Assembly: GCF_024808665.1 (NCBI RefSeq)
Contig: NZ_JANUBZ010000012.1
Span: 62,001 to 126,000 of the forward strand
Reading direction: 5' to 3'
DNA: 64,000 nucleotides
Source of the DNA: Mucilaginibacter empetricola
Lineage (GTDB): Bacteria; Bacteroidota; Bacteroidia; Sphingobacteriales; Sphingobacteriaceae
Below are positions 36,063 through 45,242 of the stretch, one piece after another. Both the position numbers and the translations under genes were made by a program. Numbering within the stretch: the stretch's first letter is position 1; each line of letters opens with the position of its first letter. Below the pieces are notes generated by a model. The model saw nothing but the letters and a program-made list of their open reading frames with translations. It had not been told where the DNA came from and ran no database searches.

Positions 36063-36827
36063 ATGGAAACAAAAACTAAAATTGCATTGGTAACAGGCAG
36101 CAGCAGGGGCCTGGGTAAAAACGCAGCCATGCATATCATACAAAAAGGTATCGACGTAATTATTACCTATCGCAGTAAAAAAGAAGAAGCAGAAGCTGTT
36201 GTTGCCGAAATTGAAAAAAGCGGACAAAAAGCAGCAACCTTACAATTAGATACCGGCGTCGTTAGCTCATTCGATGCTTTTATTAAACAACTTGCTACTG
36301 TACTAAAAGAAAAATGGAACAGAGATAGCTTCGATTTCCTGGTGAACAATGCTGGTATTGATGCAGCTGCTCCTTTTGCAAAAACCACCGAAGAAGATTT
36401 CGACAACCTGTTTAACGTTCATTTTAAAGGCGTGTACTTCTTAACTCAAAAAAGCCTGCCTTTAATAGCCGACGGCGGCCGCATCATTAACCTTTCAACA
36501 GGACTTACCCGCTTTGCTACGCCTGGTTATGCCGCCTATGCTTCCATGAAGGGCGCTATTGAGGTATTCACCAAATATCTGGCGAAAGAGTTGGGCTCAC
36601 GGGGTATTGCCGCAAACCTTGTTGCGCCGGGTATTATTGAAACTGATTTTACCAAAGCGGCATTTACCGCACATCCCGAACTGGATAAATATATGTCATC
36701 TATTACCTCATTAGGCCGCGTTGGTCAGCCAGATGACATTGGCGGCATTATTGCTTTTTTATGTACCGAAGATGCACGTTGGATTAACGCTCAAAGAATT
36801 GAAGCATCCGGTGGAATGTTTTTGTAA
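36063..36827 (+). CDS. Short-chain dehydrogenase/reductase (SDR)
   Basis: 254 residues from ATG 36063; the longer frame begins at TTG 36033. Classical SDR elements: the cofactor loop TGSSRGLG (residues 11-18), NNAG in LVNNAGID, the active-site Tyr-x3-Lys in YAAYASMKGA, and PG in VAPGIIETDF. A basic residue after the glycine-rich strand (YRSKKEEA) suggests NADP(H) preference. The substrate is unknown. Regulation by the neighbouring AraC-type protein is suggested by the direct repeats in front of the gene. Confidence 0.92.
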   Translation: METKTKIALVTGSSRGLGKNAAMHIIQKGIDVIITYRSKKEEAEAVVAEIEKSGQKAATLQLDTGVVSSFDAFIKQLATVLKEKWNRDSFDFLVNNAGIDAAAPFAKTTEEDFDNLFNVHFKGVYFLTQKSLPLIADGGRIINLSTGLTRFATPGYAAYASMKGAIEVFTKYLAKELGSRGIAANLVAPGIIETDFTKAAFTAHPELDKYMSSITSLGRVGQPDDIGGIIAFLCTEDARWINAQRIEASGGMFL

Positions 36828-36838
36828 TAACGCTAAAA

Positions 36839-36869
36839 AACTTACGAAGTTTCCAAAACTTCGTAAGTT
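36839..36869. repeat. Dispersed palindrome family, copy 3
   Basis: AACTTACGAAGTTT, two bases, then AAAACTTCGTAAGTT. A near-perfect hairpin just after the SDR stop. It may also end transcription. Confidence 0.8.
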
Positions 36870-36902
36870 TGATGCCTTATCTTTCACAAAAATTAATATG
36901 CT

Positions 36903-37814
36903 ATGGAATTTGGTCGCGTAACACCCGAAGAACTCGAACTTGCCAATTTTGCGCTTCCGCCTGATACTGCTTTAACCATCAAAACTTTGCAGGAATCAAA
37001 AAATGATAAGCCTTTGCAGGTTCACGTTGGTTGTGCCAAATGGGGCCGAAAGGAATGGGTTGGCCAGATCTATCCACCCAAAACAAAAGACGCTAACTTT
37101 TTAGATGAGTATGTTAAGCATTTTGATTGTATCGAGTTAAACGCCACCTTCTATAACATATACAGTCCCGAAATTATTGCCAAATGGCGGGACAAGGCCG
37201 AAAAGAATTCCGAGTTTAAGTTTTGTCCTAAATTTTCACAAATGATCAGCCATATCCGCCGTTTAAAAAATGCGGATGAACTGACCACGCAATACTACAA
37301 AGGCATTATGGCTTTTGGCGATAAGCTTGGCCCTTTGTTTTTGCAGTTGGGCGATAACTATACACCTAAAAGTTTCCCGGATGTAAAAACCTACCTGGAA
37401 AATTTACCAAAAGATGTTCCTTTATTTTTGGAGATAAGGCACAAAGAGTGGTTCTCGGTAAAAGAAAACAGCGATCAGCTATTTAACCTGCTGCGTGAGC
37501 TGAATATTGGCGCGGTTATTACTGATGCTACCGGTCGACGTGACGTGGTGCATATGAATTTACCTACGCCACATACTTTCATCCGTTTTGTTGGTAATGG
37601 CCTACACCCTACCGATTATGCCCGCGTTGACGAATGGGTAGATCGTATAACCCAATGGAAAGAAATGGGCCTGCAATCCGTTTGGTTTTTTATGCATCAG
37701 CATGATGAACAATACTCGCCCAAACTGGCCGATTATGTGGTAGATGAGCTTAACAAACGATTGGGCTTAAGCCTTAAGCGACCTTACTTTTTAGATAAAG
37801 GCGAATTGTTTTAG
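36903..37814 (+). CDS. DUF72 (YecE-like) protein
   Basis: 303 residues. The core is a TIM-barrel-type DUF72 domain: VHVGCAKWGRKEWVGQIYPPKTK, FDCIELNATFYNI, FKFCPKFSQMISHIRRL, FLEIRHKEWF, and the final FMHQHDEQYSPKLADYV. The function of DUF72 is not settled; nuclease and sugar-isomerase-like roles have been suggested for the family. Cytoplasmic. It is convergent with the DUF1345 gene, whose stop is the very next base (37814/37815). Confidence 0.9.
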   Translation: MEFGRVTPEELELANFALPPDTALTIKTLQESKNDKPLQVHVGCAKWGRKEWVGQIYPPKTKDANFLDEYVKHFDCIELNATFYNIYSPEIIAKWRDKAEKNSEFKFCPKFSQMISHIRRLKNADELTTQYYKGIMAFGDKLGPLFLQLGDNYTPKSFPDVKTYLENLPKDVPLFLEIRHKEWFSVKENSDQLFNLLRELNIGAVITDATGRRDVVHMNLPTPHTFIRFVGNGLHPTDYARVDEWVDRITQWKEMGLQSVWFFMHQHDEQYSPKLADYVVDELNKRLGLSLKRPYFLDKGELF

Positions 37815-38507
37815 TTATTGCGCCACCATTCCCGATATAACATTGATGCTTAAAGCCAGAATAGCGGTATTGAAAGCAAATGACAACAAGGCATGCAACA
37901 AAGCAAAACGGCGTATCTTCCTTGAAGATATTTCAACATCAGATACCTGGAAAGTCATCCCTATAACAAAGGAAAAGTATACAAAATCAAGGTAATCAGG
38001 ATCTTCTTTACCCGGAAATTCAAGGCCGCCTATTTCCCGGGTTTGACCATCATCAGTATCCGTATCATAAAACAAATGGGCATACAACAAGGTAAATATG
38101 GTATGCACCAGCCACCAGGAAATAATTACTGCTACTATAGCCAACAAAATATGATCATTCACACTTACTCCCGGATGCCCTTTTGCCGATTTTAATAAAA
38201 ATACAATAGCACCCATACTCGCCAGTGAGGCAGCCAATACAAAAAGAAATATCATGGTGCGGCTAAAATCCTGCAGTTTGGCTATTCTGCGCACCTCGCG
38301 GGGATGAGAAGTGGCGATAATGATCCAGTCGAGCAAGATAATGGTAGATGCAAAGCTGATCCAGGTAAATAAAATTAAGGCCGGCAGTGAATGGCTGTTA
38401 CGCAATAGAAAAAAAAATATCACACTAACACAAACAGCAATCATCAGCCTGAAGTGAGCATCTAAACGAAAAAAGAATCTTTTATCGGCCTTTAAGTTTT
38501 TGGTCAT
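37815..38507 (-). CDS. DUF1345 membrane protein
   Basis: 230 residues with four to five hydrophobic helices. Typical DUF1345 text: TWISFASTIILLDWIIIATSHPREVRRIAKLQD, then FVYFSFVIGMTFQVSDVEISSRKIRRFALLHALLSFAFNTAILALSINV. Function unknown. There is no intergenic base between its stop and that of the DUF72 gene. Confidence 0.88.
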   Translation of the reverse strand: MTKNLKADKRFFFRLDAHFRLMIAVCVSVIFFFLLRNSHSLPALILFTWISFASTIILLDWIIIATSHPREVRRIAKLQDFSRTMIFLFVLAASLASMGAIVFLLKSAKGHPGVSVNDHILLAIVAVIISWWLVHTIFTLLYAHLFYDTDTDDGQTREIGGLEFPGKEDPDYLDFVYFSFVIGMTFQVSDVEISSRKIRRFALLHALLSFAFNTAILALSINVISGMVAQ

Positions 38508-38573
38508 TGTTTATTTGATTGATAATTCATAGATAGCAATTTTTACTCATAAAAAGCTAAGTACGATCGAAAA

Positions 38574-38774
38574 TTAATCCTCTTCAACAATTTCAGCAAC
38601 GCGGCCAACTTGCCCGTCTTCCAATCTTACTTTTATGCCACGCGAATGAAAAGATGAGCTGGTTAGCAAATCTTTTACTATCCCCCTGGTTAATTTGCCT
38701 GAACGCTGATCCTTTTTAAGAATAATATCAACTTCAAGGCCGGGGTAAATATCACTTCTGTTTTGTCCGTTCAT
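38574..38774 (-). CDS. YwbE-family small protein
   Basis: 66 residues, ATG start. PGLEVDIILKKDQRSGKLTRGIVKDLLTSSSFHSRGIKVRLEDGQVGRV is the YwbE/DUF2196 signature, a small beta-rich domain of unknown function conserved in Firmicutes and Bacteroidota. Soluble. Neighbours are not obviously related. Confidence 0.88.
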   Translation of the reverse strand: MNGQNRSDIYPGLEVDIILKKDQRSGKLTRGIVKDLLTSSSFHSRGIKVRLEDGQVGRVAEIVEED

Positions 38775-38844
38775 CGTATCGTTACCTATTTTAATCTTTT
38801 TCTTCTGAGTTCAAAAAGATCATCAGTAGTAATTATGTGTTTTT

Positions 38845-39051
38845 TTACTTAATAAATCTTGTCTTATTTGCCTCCCACCAGGAAGAATTAACTTCATCGG
38901 CTAATTCATCAATAGCAGTTTGCTGAGCTTTTGATTTTGATGTAGCTTCTAAGTACTTCAGGTGCTCGATCAGTCGTTGCAGTCCAAACTTATCTATCGA
39001 TGATGATACGGTAATAGTTATTGTATTATTTTTTGAATTTTGAATCAACAT
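38845..39051 (-). CDS. Small protein resembling a type II antitoxin, without partner
   Basis: 68 residues. An N-terminal beta strand (NTITITVSSSIDK) is followed by long charged helices (LQRLIEHLKYLEATSKSKAQQTAIDELADEVNSSWWEANKTRFI), the build of several antitoxins in Bacteroidota. No toxin gene lies next to it on either side, so it may be an orphan. Similarity is by pattern only. Confidence 0.5.
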   Translation of the reverse strand: MLIQNSKNNTITITVSSSIDKFGLQRLIEHLKYLEATSKSKAQQTAIDELADEVNSSWWEANKTRFIK

Positions 39052-39097
39052 ACATAAATGTAGCTAATTAGTATGGAGATTAGAAAGATTGAAAGAC

Positions 39098-40432
39098 CTA
39101 CGAAACCAATTTATCAATAGCCTCCTGTACCTTATCAAAATCAAAGCTTTTTACAACTTTGTTCATTGAAGCTGTAATTTGTTCATTCTCTAAATTGCCA
39201 ATACTGCCTTCGTGGGTATGGTTTACGGTTTTATCCGGGTTAAATTCTCCTTTTTCTATGGCTGCTCCCACCTGCTTATAAGCATCGCGGAATGGTATTC
39301 CATTCAGCACCATACGGTTAACTTCTTCTACACTAAAAAGATAGGCATATTTAGGGTCGTTCAATATATCTGCATTTACGCTGATGTGCTTTAACATAAA
39401 CGCTGCCATATGCAGGCAGTTTTTTAAATCGGTAAATGCCGGGAATAGTAGTTCTTTTAATAATTGCAGCTCACGGTGATAGCCCGATGGCAGGTTGGTG
39501 GTCATCATGGCCACATCATTAGGCAATGCCTGCAAACGATTACACTTACCACGCATTATTTCCCAAACATCAGGATTTTTTTTATGCGGCATAATGCTGC
39601 TGCCGGTAGTTAAATTATCCGGGTAACTTACAAATGCAAAGTTCTGACTCAAATACAAAGCCTGATCCATTGCCATTTTGCCTAACGTAGCCGCTATAGA
39701 TGATAGCGCCTGCGCAATAACACGTTCTGTTTTACCCCTGCCCATCTGTGCATAAACCACATTATAATTCAGGCTCTCAAAACCCAAAAGCTGCGTAGTT
39801 AAAGTACGGTTAAGCGGAAACGATGAGCCATACCCCGCTGCCGACCCCAATGGGTTTTTATTGGTGATTTTATAGGCTGCTAAAACCATTTCCAGGTCAT
39901 CGGCCAAACTTTCGGCATAGGCGCCAAACCATAAACCGAAGGATGACGGCATAGCTACCTGTAAGTGCGTATATCCCGGCAGTAAAACATCTTTATGCTT
40001 CTCGCTCAGTTCAATAAGCAGGTTAAAGAGATTTTTTGTTTCTTCAACAACCTGTTGTATCTCGTGTCTGAAAAACAGCTTCAAATCAACCAGCACCTGA
40101 TCGTTACGTGAGCGACCGCTGTGGATCTTTTTGCCGGCATCACCTATCCGCTGTGTAAGCAAAAATTCAACCTGCGAGTGCACGTCTTCCACTTCTGGCG
40201 ATATAGAGAAATTCCCGGCTTCAATGTCTTTATAAATATTTTTCAACTCCTGCTGACAAAGCTTCAAATCCTCAGCATCCATCAAACCTATGCTGTGTAG
40301 CATGCGGGTATGCGCCAATGATCCCAGCACATCAAAAGCGGCCATTTGCTCATCAAACTCACGATCAAGACCAACCGTGAAATTTTCAACCAACTCGTTT
40401 ACAGTAACAGATTTTTGCCAGATTTTTGCCAT
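39098..40432 (-). CDS. argH: Argininosuccinate lyase
   Basis: 444 residues, standard length. Family landmarks: the N-terminal QKSVTVNELVENFTVGLDREFDEQMAAFDVLGSLAHTRML, HSGRSRNDQV, the GSSIMPHKKNP signature at residues 277-287 with the catalytic serine loop, and THLQVAMPSS. It cleaves argininosuccinate to arginine and fumarate, the last step of arginine synthesis, in the cytoplasm. A dispersed repeat element of about 185 bases separates it from the argE-like gene on the same strand. Confidence 0.96.
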   Translation of the reverse strand: MAKIWQKSVTVNELVENFTVGLDREFDEQMAAFDVLGSLAHTRMLHSIGLMDAEDLKLCQQELKNIYKDIEAGNFSISPEVEDVHSQVEFLLTQRIGDAGKKIHSGRSRNDQVLVDLKLFFRHEIQQVVEETKNLFNLLIELSEKHKDVLLPGYTHLQVAMPSSFGLWFGAYAESLADDLEMVLAAYKITNKNPLGSAAGYGSSFPLNRTLTTQLLGFESLNYNVVYAQMGRGKTERVIAQALSSIAATLGKMAMDQALYLSQNFAFVSYPDNLTTGSSIMPHKKNPDVWEIMRGKCNRLQALPNDVAMMTTNLPSGYHRELQLLKELLFPAFTDLKNCLHMAAFMLKHISVNADILNDPKYAYLFSVEEVNRMVLNGIPFRDAYKQVGAAIEKGEFNPDKTVNHTHEGSIGNLENEQITASMNKVVKSFDFDKVQEAIDKLVS

Positions 40433-40455
40433 GGTACAAATATATTTTAAACTAC

Positions 40456-40640
40456 GTCATTGCGAGGTACGAAGCAATCTTTAAACTATGCATTTTGGCC
40501 ATGCAAATCGGGGATTGTTTCATGCCTACCCATGACATATATAGCGGTATTAAACTTGCGAAGTTTTAAAAACTTCGTAAGTTTTTCAGCGTTGGTCATT
40601 TCACCTTCAGAATCCCGTTGGATTTTCCACTCGCAATGAC
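40456..40640. mobile_element. MITE-like element, about 185 bases, with nested palindrome copy 4
   Basis: The 11-base ends GTCATTGCGAG (40456-40466) and CTCGCAATGAC (40630-40640) are exact inverted repeats, and there is no coding sequence inside. The nested palindrome AACTTGCGAAGTTTT/AAAACTTCGTAAGTT (40552-40584) belongs to the same family as copies 1-3. The end sequence resembles an intergenic repeat I recall as common in Sphingobacteriaceae genomes. It sits between argH and the argE-like gene. Confidence 0.65.
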
Positions 40641-40674
40641 TCGTGAATATTTTCAAACTTAATTAAATCGTAAA

Positions 40675-41739
40675 TCAACAAATGCTGCTCAGCATTTTTA
40701 CATACAACTCAATACCTTCCTTAATTTCCTCAACATAAACAAACTCATCAGCAGTATGCGAACGTGCAGAATCGCCGGGACCTACCTTAACCGAAGGTAT
40801 ATCCAGCAAGGATTGATCTGATGTTGTTGGCGAGCCATATGTGGTACGGCCCAGGGCAACACCTGCCTGCACTATTGGGTGATCCTTATCAATTTTTGAT
40901 GGTTTTAGCCTGATAGAGCGTGGTGTTACATCGCAGCTTACATGCTGGCGGATAATTTCCAGCACCTCTTCATTACGGTATGCATCGGTTACCCGCACAT
41001 CAACCGTAAAAGTACAGCTTGCAGGCACCACATTATGTTGCGAACCGGCATTGATAATGGTAACCGACATTTTTATCGGCCCAAAAACTTCTGATTCATT
41101 TGGAAAGCGGAAAGTTCTGAACCATTCAATATCTGTAAGGGCCTTATAAATAGCATTATCACCTTCCTCACGCGCAGCATGCCCGGCACGACCGTGCGCA
41201 ACGCAATCCAGCACCATTAAACCACGCTCGGCTATGGCTAATTGCATCAGGGTTGGCTCGCCCACAATCCCGAAATCAAGCTTACCTAAGTCGGGGATAA
41301 TTAGCTCCAGGCCGTTAACGCCTGATATTTCCTCTTCAGCAGTTGTTGCCAGGCAAAAGTTATATTTCAGATTTTCCTGCTCGTAAAAGTAAAGGAAAAC
41401 CGAAATCAGCGATACCAGGCAGCCACCTGCATCATTGCTACCTAACCCATAAAGTTTGCCATTTTCAATTTTAGCATCATATGGGTCGCGGGTGTAACCA
41501 GAGTTGGGTTTTACTGTGTCGTGATGTGAATTAAGCAAAATAGTAGGCTTAGCAGCATCAAAATGTTTGTTCCAGGCCCATATATTATTCAGTTTGCGAT
41601 GAGTGATAATACCGTGTTCTTTTAGAAACTTTTCAATCAGATCGGCAGTTTTATCTTCCTCTTTACTAAACGATTGTATAGATATCAGTTGTTGCAGCAG
41701 GGCAACAGCCTGCTCAAATAATGTGTTTGTATCGATCAT
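40675..41739 (-). CDS. M20 metallopeptidase, acetylornithine/acetylcitrulline deacetylase-like
   Basis: 354 residues from ATG 41739; the frame extends to GTG 41823 without support. Metal ligands of the M20 family are visible: His72-x-Asp74 (SHHDTV), Asp103 in GSNDAGG, Glu135-Glu136 in TAEEEISG, and a late His in DSARSHTADEF. The dimerisation domain sits between. Next to argH this is most likely the ArgE-type deacetylase of arginine synthesis. In Bacteroidota the substrate can be acetylornithine, acetylcitrulline or a succinylated equivalent, and the sequence alone does not decide. The usual partners argB, argC, argD and argF are outside this window. Confidence 0.88.
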   Translation of the reverse strand: MIDTNTLFEQAVALLQQLISIQSFSKEEDKTADLIEKFLKEHGIITHRKLNNIWAWNKHFDAAKPTILLNSHHDTVKPNSGYTRDPYDAKIENGKLYGLGSNDAGGCLVSLISVFLYFYEQENLKYNFCLATTAEEEISGVNGLELIIPDLGKLDFGIVGEPTLMQLAIAERGLMVLDCVAHGRAGHAAREEGDNAIYKALTDIEWFRTFRFPNESEVFGPIKMSVTIINAGSQHNVVPASCTFTVDVRVTDAYRNEEVLEIIRQHVSCDVTPRSIRLKPSKIDKDHPIVQAGVALGRTTYGSPTTSDQSLLDIPSVKVGPGDSARSHTADEFVYVEEIKEGIELYVKMLSSIC

Positions 41740-41921
41740 AAATGTGGCTGCAAAAATAATGTTTTTTACAAGTATGAACGATAGTTCTTTAAGATTAGCG
41801 TTGCCAAAACAAGCTACGAGCACGATTAACTTTTACCGTAATTACAATTTTACACAAGCCGGATTCAGGCTGCTCATTTAATGTTTAATATTGCGGGCTA
41901 AATTTCTGATTTCGTAAACTC

Positions 41922-42593
41922 ATGAAAAACGTACTTTTCGTTGCTATAATTTCTTCCTTCTGTTTGATAAACGTGGCAAATGCACAACAAACTAAAGTGT
42001 ACAAACAAGGTAAATATCAGCTTACGTTTATTAATTATGATGCCACTTTAGATAGTGTTGAACAACAACGATTGGTTAAGACATTTTATACCGTTTACCC
42101 CGAATTGGCAAAGGCATACAACAAAAACACGTTAAAAGCCGTAACGTTTGTTATTGACACCACTTACAAAGGCGTTGCCGAAACAGACAATGGCAAGGTT
42201 ACCATCAGCTCACGGTGGATGCACCAGCGCCCCGAAGATATTGATGTGATAACCCATGAGGTGATGCACATAGTACAGGACTACGGCGAAAGTAACGGCC
42301 CGGGCTGGCTTACAGAAGGTATTGCTGATTATGCCCGCTATAAATTCGGCGTAAACAATGTGGCCGCAAAATGGGCGCTGCCTGATTACAAATCAACCCA
42401 AAACTACGATAACGCTTACCGCATAACCGCTCGTTTTTTACTTTGGATGGAAGAAAAAGTTAAACCCGGTATAGTAAAAGAATTAGACAGCCGCTTAAGG
42501 AAACACACTTTTACTGACGATACCTGGAAACAGTTAACAGGAAAAACAGTTGATGAGCTCTGGAAAACGTATTCTGCCAACCCCGCAATTTAA
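41922..42593 (+). CDS. Secreted BSP-family metallopeptidase
   Basis: 223 residues with signal peptide (MKNVLFVAIISSFCLINVANAQ). The zinc motif is HEVMH (His112, Glu113, His116) with downstream GWLTEGIADYARYKFG. This is the plant-like basic secretory protein (BSP) peptidase family found in soil Bacteroidota. By family it is a secreted zinc endopeptidase. Its stop overlaps the stop of the convergent permease gene by 4 bases. Confidence 0.9.
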   Translation: MKNVLFVAIISSFCLINVANAQQTKVYKQGKYQLTFINYDATLDSVEQQRLVKTFYTVYPELAKAYNKNTLKAVTFVIDTTYKGVAETDNGKVTISSRWMHQRPEDIDVITHEVMHIVQDYGESNGPGWLTEGIADYARYKFGVNNVAAKWALPDYKSTQNYDNAYRITARFLLWMEEKVKPGIVKELDSRLRKHTFTDDTWKQLTGKTVDELWKTYSANPAI

Positions 42594-43885
42594 TCTTCAA
42601 TTTTTGAATATTTCCGGGTATCGTTCATAAATGCATAAAGCAATAGCGATAAGGCAATACAAACAGTAACATACCAGTAAAACCATTCCTGGTGGTGGTT
42701 ATTCTTAAAATCGAGGGCGATATATTCGGCTGTGCCGCCAAAAAGAGAAACGGCAATGGCGTAAGGGAAACCTACGCCCAACGCGCGTACATTAGCCGGA
42801 AATAGCTCGGCTTTTACGACGGCGTTGATAGATGTGTAACCGCTTACTATAATTAAGGCACACATAATAAGTATAAATGCCACCCAGGTATCTTTTGTTT
42901 GGCTAAGGGCCGTCATAATGGGTACAGTTGTTAAAGTACCCAGCACACCAAAACCTATCAGCAATGGCTTGCGCCCTATTTTATCAGACAGCAAACCAAA
43001 AACCGGCTGCAACAACATAAAAACACCAAGTGTAAGCGCAGAAATTAGCGTAGCCGTATTTTTAGAAAATCCGGATGTGTTTACCAAAAACTTTTGCATA
43101 TAGGTGGTAAAAGTGTAGAAAGCTACCGTACCGCCAACCGTTAAACCAATAACCAATAGCACCGCTTTGGGATGTTTAGCCAGCGCCTTAATAGTTCCCC
43201 GGTTAGAGCGTGTTTTACTGTCATCTACCTGAACTGATTCCTGTAAACTTCGCCTCAAATACATAACCGTTATAGCCAATATGGCACCAATGGCAAAAGG
43301 AATTCGCCAGCCCCATTGGTGAAGCTGTTTATCAGTTAAAAAAAAGTGTTGCAATAAAACCAGTACACCCAGGGCCAGCAATTGCCCCATAATTAATGTA
43401 ACGTACTGAAAGCTTGAATAAAAGCCACGATGTTTCTTAGTAGCCATTTCACTTAAGTAAGTGGCACTGGTGCCATATTCACCGCCAACACTCAAACCCT
43501 GGATAATGCGGGCCAGTACCAGCAATAGCGGAGCAGCCACACCAATCTGCTTATATCCCGGTGCAACAGAAATGAGCAGTGAACCGATACTCATTAATAA
43601 AACAGACAAGGTGAGTGCGGCTTTACGTCCTTTTTTATCGGCATAAGCACCCATAACCCAGCCGCCTATCGGTCGCATTAAAAAACCAATGGCAAAAATG
43701 CCCGCTGTATTTAAAAGTTGTACAGTTTGATTATCCGTCGGGAAAAAGACGGCCGAAAAATATAGCGAAAATGCGGTATAAACATACCAATCGTACCACT
43801 CTACCAGGTTACCTAAAGAGCCGCCAATAATAGACCGGATTCTTTGAATAGTAGTTGACGACGAGGTAATGGCAGGTGCAGGCAT
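42590..43885 (-). CDS. MFS permease, metabolite:proton symporter type
   Basis: 431 residues with twelve hydrophobic helices. MFS motif A is visible (GAYADKKGRKAAL), and the opening LGNLVEWYDWYVYTAFSLYFSAVFFP is typical of the MHS subfamily (KgtP, ShiA, ProP relatives). By family it imports small organic acids or osmolytes with protons. The substrate is not determinable here. The tail overlap with the peptidase gene leaves no room for a terminator. Confidence 0.9.
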   Translation of the reverse strand: MPAPAITSSSTTIQRIRSIIGGSLGNLVEWYDWYVYTAFSLYFSAVFFPTDNQTVQLLNTAGIFAIGFLMRPIGGWVMGAYADKKGRKAALTLSVLLMSIGSLLISVAPGYKQIGVAAPLLLVLARIIQGLSVGGEYGTSATYLSEMATKKHRGFYSSFQYVTLIMGQLLALGVLVLLQHFFLTDKQLHQWGWRIPFAIGAILAITVMYLRRSLQESVQVDDSKTRSNRGTIKALAKHPKAVLLVIGLTVGGTVAFYTFTTYMQKFLVNTSGFSKNTATLISALTLGVFMLLQPVFGLLSDKIGRKPLLIGFGVLGTLTTVPIMTALSQTKDTWVAFILIMCALIIVSGYTSINAVVKAELFPANVRALGVGFPYAIAVSLFGGTAEYIALDFKNNHHQEWFYWYVTVCIALSLLLYAFMNDTRKYSKIED

Positions 43886-43999
43886 TTGGTTTATGATTTA
43901 TATTGATGAAGATATAATTATATTTTCAAACAGAATAATCTATAATTGCACCCACATAATTAATTTAATTACTTTAGCCTCCATAATATTCCCCTATAA

Positions 44000-44638
44000 A
44001 TGGACAACAATTTTAAACTCATTGCAGCTGCAAGATCAAACGAAGAACTTCAGGAACGAATAGATAACCGTGAAAAATATTTGCCCGAAACGGTAGAAGC
44101 ATCGGTGGACGAGCTACAATTTCGCGGAGTAGAATTTTCGGATGAAGAGCTTAAAATTATAGCCGAAGATATGCAGGCACGCCGGGATTTGGCAGAAAGT
44201 AAACCCGATAGCTATGGTTTTTTTGGCAACCGCGATAAAAACAACCTGATTGAAGACCCGGATGCGCCCCTTCTTTTTTCAAAAAGAGCCATTTACGGCT
44301 TCTCGGTCTTTTTTAGTGTTGTATTTGGTTCTATCATGCTGGCCATCAATGTTAGCAAAATAGCAGGTAAAGGTAAGGCACTTTTGGTGGTATTGTTTGG
44401 TTTAGCTTATACCGTACTTACCATAACGTTGGCCGAAAATTTTAATGTTAGCTCCAGCATTGGCATAGTAATAAGCATAGCGGGTGCCTATTTAATTGAG
44501 GTATTATTTTGGAACAGGTTTATCGGCAATGCAACACTTTACAGAAAAAAGCCGATATGGGTACCACTGGCAATAGGTATTGCAATAGCGGCAGGGTTAA
44601 TTTTTGTGATTGTTAAATATGGTCAGTTGGGCAAATAA
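44000..44638 (+). CDS. Membrane protein with cytoplasmic N-terminal region, unknown
   Basis: 212 residues. The first 85 are hydrophilic (EELQERIDNREKYLPETVEASVDELQFRGVEFSDEELKIIAEDMQARRD), reminiscent of short regulatory or anti-sigma-like segments. Four hydrophobic helices follow (about 95-113, 125-141, 150-165 and 185-205). Function unknown. Confidence 0.7.
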   Translation: MDNNFKLIAAARSNEELQERIDNREKYLPETVEASVDELQFRGVEFSDEELKIIAEDMQARRDLAESKPDSYGFFGNRDKNNLIEDPDAPLLFSKRAIYGFSVFFSVVFGSIMLAINVSKIAGKGKALLVVLFGLAYTVLTITLAENFNVSSSIGIVISIAGAYLIEVLFWNRFIGNATLYRKKPIWVPLAIGIAIAAGLIFVIVKYGQLGK

Positions 44639-44653
44639 TAGCTGCCTAACAAA

Positions 44654-44878
44654 CTAACATACTAAGTTGTTATAATGCCGGTCAATGGCATCGCCAATTT
44701 CATCCAATGGAAACCTGTCGGTGCCAAACCGGTGTTCAACTTCAACCCATAATCCAAATTCAATTTTCTTTATTATATGACAAGTGGTATAGTTAAACAC
44801 GCTGAATGTTTGACTACTTCCCGAGTTACGGATAACTTTAAACGACTCGCCGCTGATTATTGCTTCAAATGATTCCAT
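44654..44878 (-). CDS. Small uncharacterised protein
   Basis: 74 residues from ATG 44878; the reading frame extends to GTG 44893. Soluble, beta-rich, with SGESFKVIRNSGSSQTFSVFNY. No family recognised. It is convergent with the preceding gene, 15 bases between stops. Confidence 0.55.
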   Translation of the reverse strand: MESFEAIISGESFKVIRNSGSSQTFSVFNYTTCHIIKKIEFGLWVEVEHRFGTDRFPLDEIGDAIDRHYNNLVC

Positions 44879-45242
44879 ATTGCTGTTGAACACAAATTTA
44901 ACTTATAGCTAATAGCTATACAACCATAAACAGGGGGTGTTTTAACGGTATTTTTACCTTATTTTTACCGTATTGCATTTAAAAAATAATTTTAGCAGAA
45001 CAATTTTTCATTTAATAATAGTTACCTTGTTGACTGTATTAAAGGGATTTTGTGTAACTCTCTTCTCTTGTTCACAGTTGGCTAACAGCCTCTAAGTCGT
45101 ACTATTTACCCAAAAAACACGTCACAACCTCACCCGATTGTCAAAAAGATGTTTAAACATTTATTTTTTATACTGGATTAAAATTTAAATATTATGTTTG
45201 TCCCGAGAAAATAAAAAAATAATAACATATCAAAAAACAATC
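44879..45242. other. Regulatory gap upstream of the YceI gene
   Basis: No gene supported. It holds the YceI promoter (45173-45200) and an AT-rich stretch with repeated ACCGTA/ACGGTA motifs near 44945-44985. The TTG-started extension of the YceI frame (45198) is rejected because it overlaps the promoter. Confidence 0.5.
45173..45200 (+). promoter_or_regulatory. Promoter of the YceI gene
   Basis: TATGTTTG (45193-45200) matches TAnnTTTG exactly, with CTGG at 45173-45176 in the -33 position. The ATG is 43 bases downstream. Confidence 0.5.

Noticed and set aside
38574..39051. YwbE gene and the antitoxin-like gene as a toxin-antitoxin pair
   Set aside because: The YwbE-like protein has no toxin features and 70 bases separate the genes; YwbE is conserved without such a partner.
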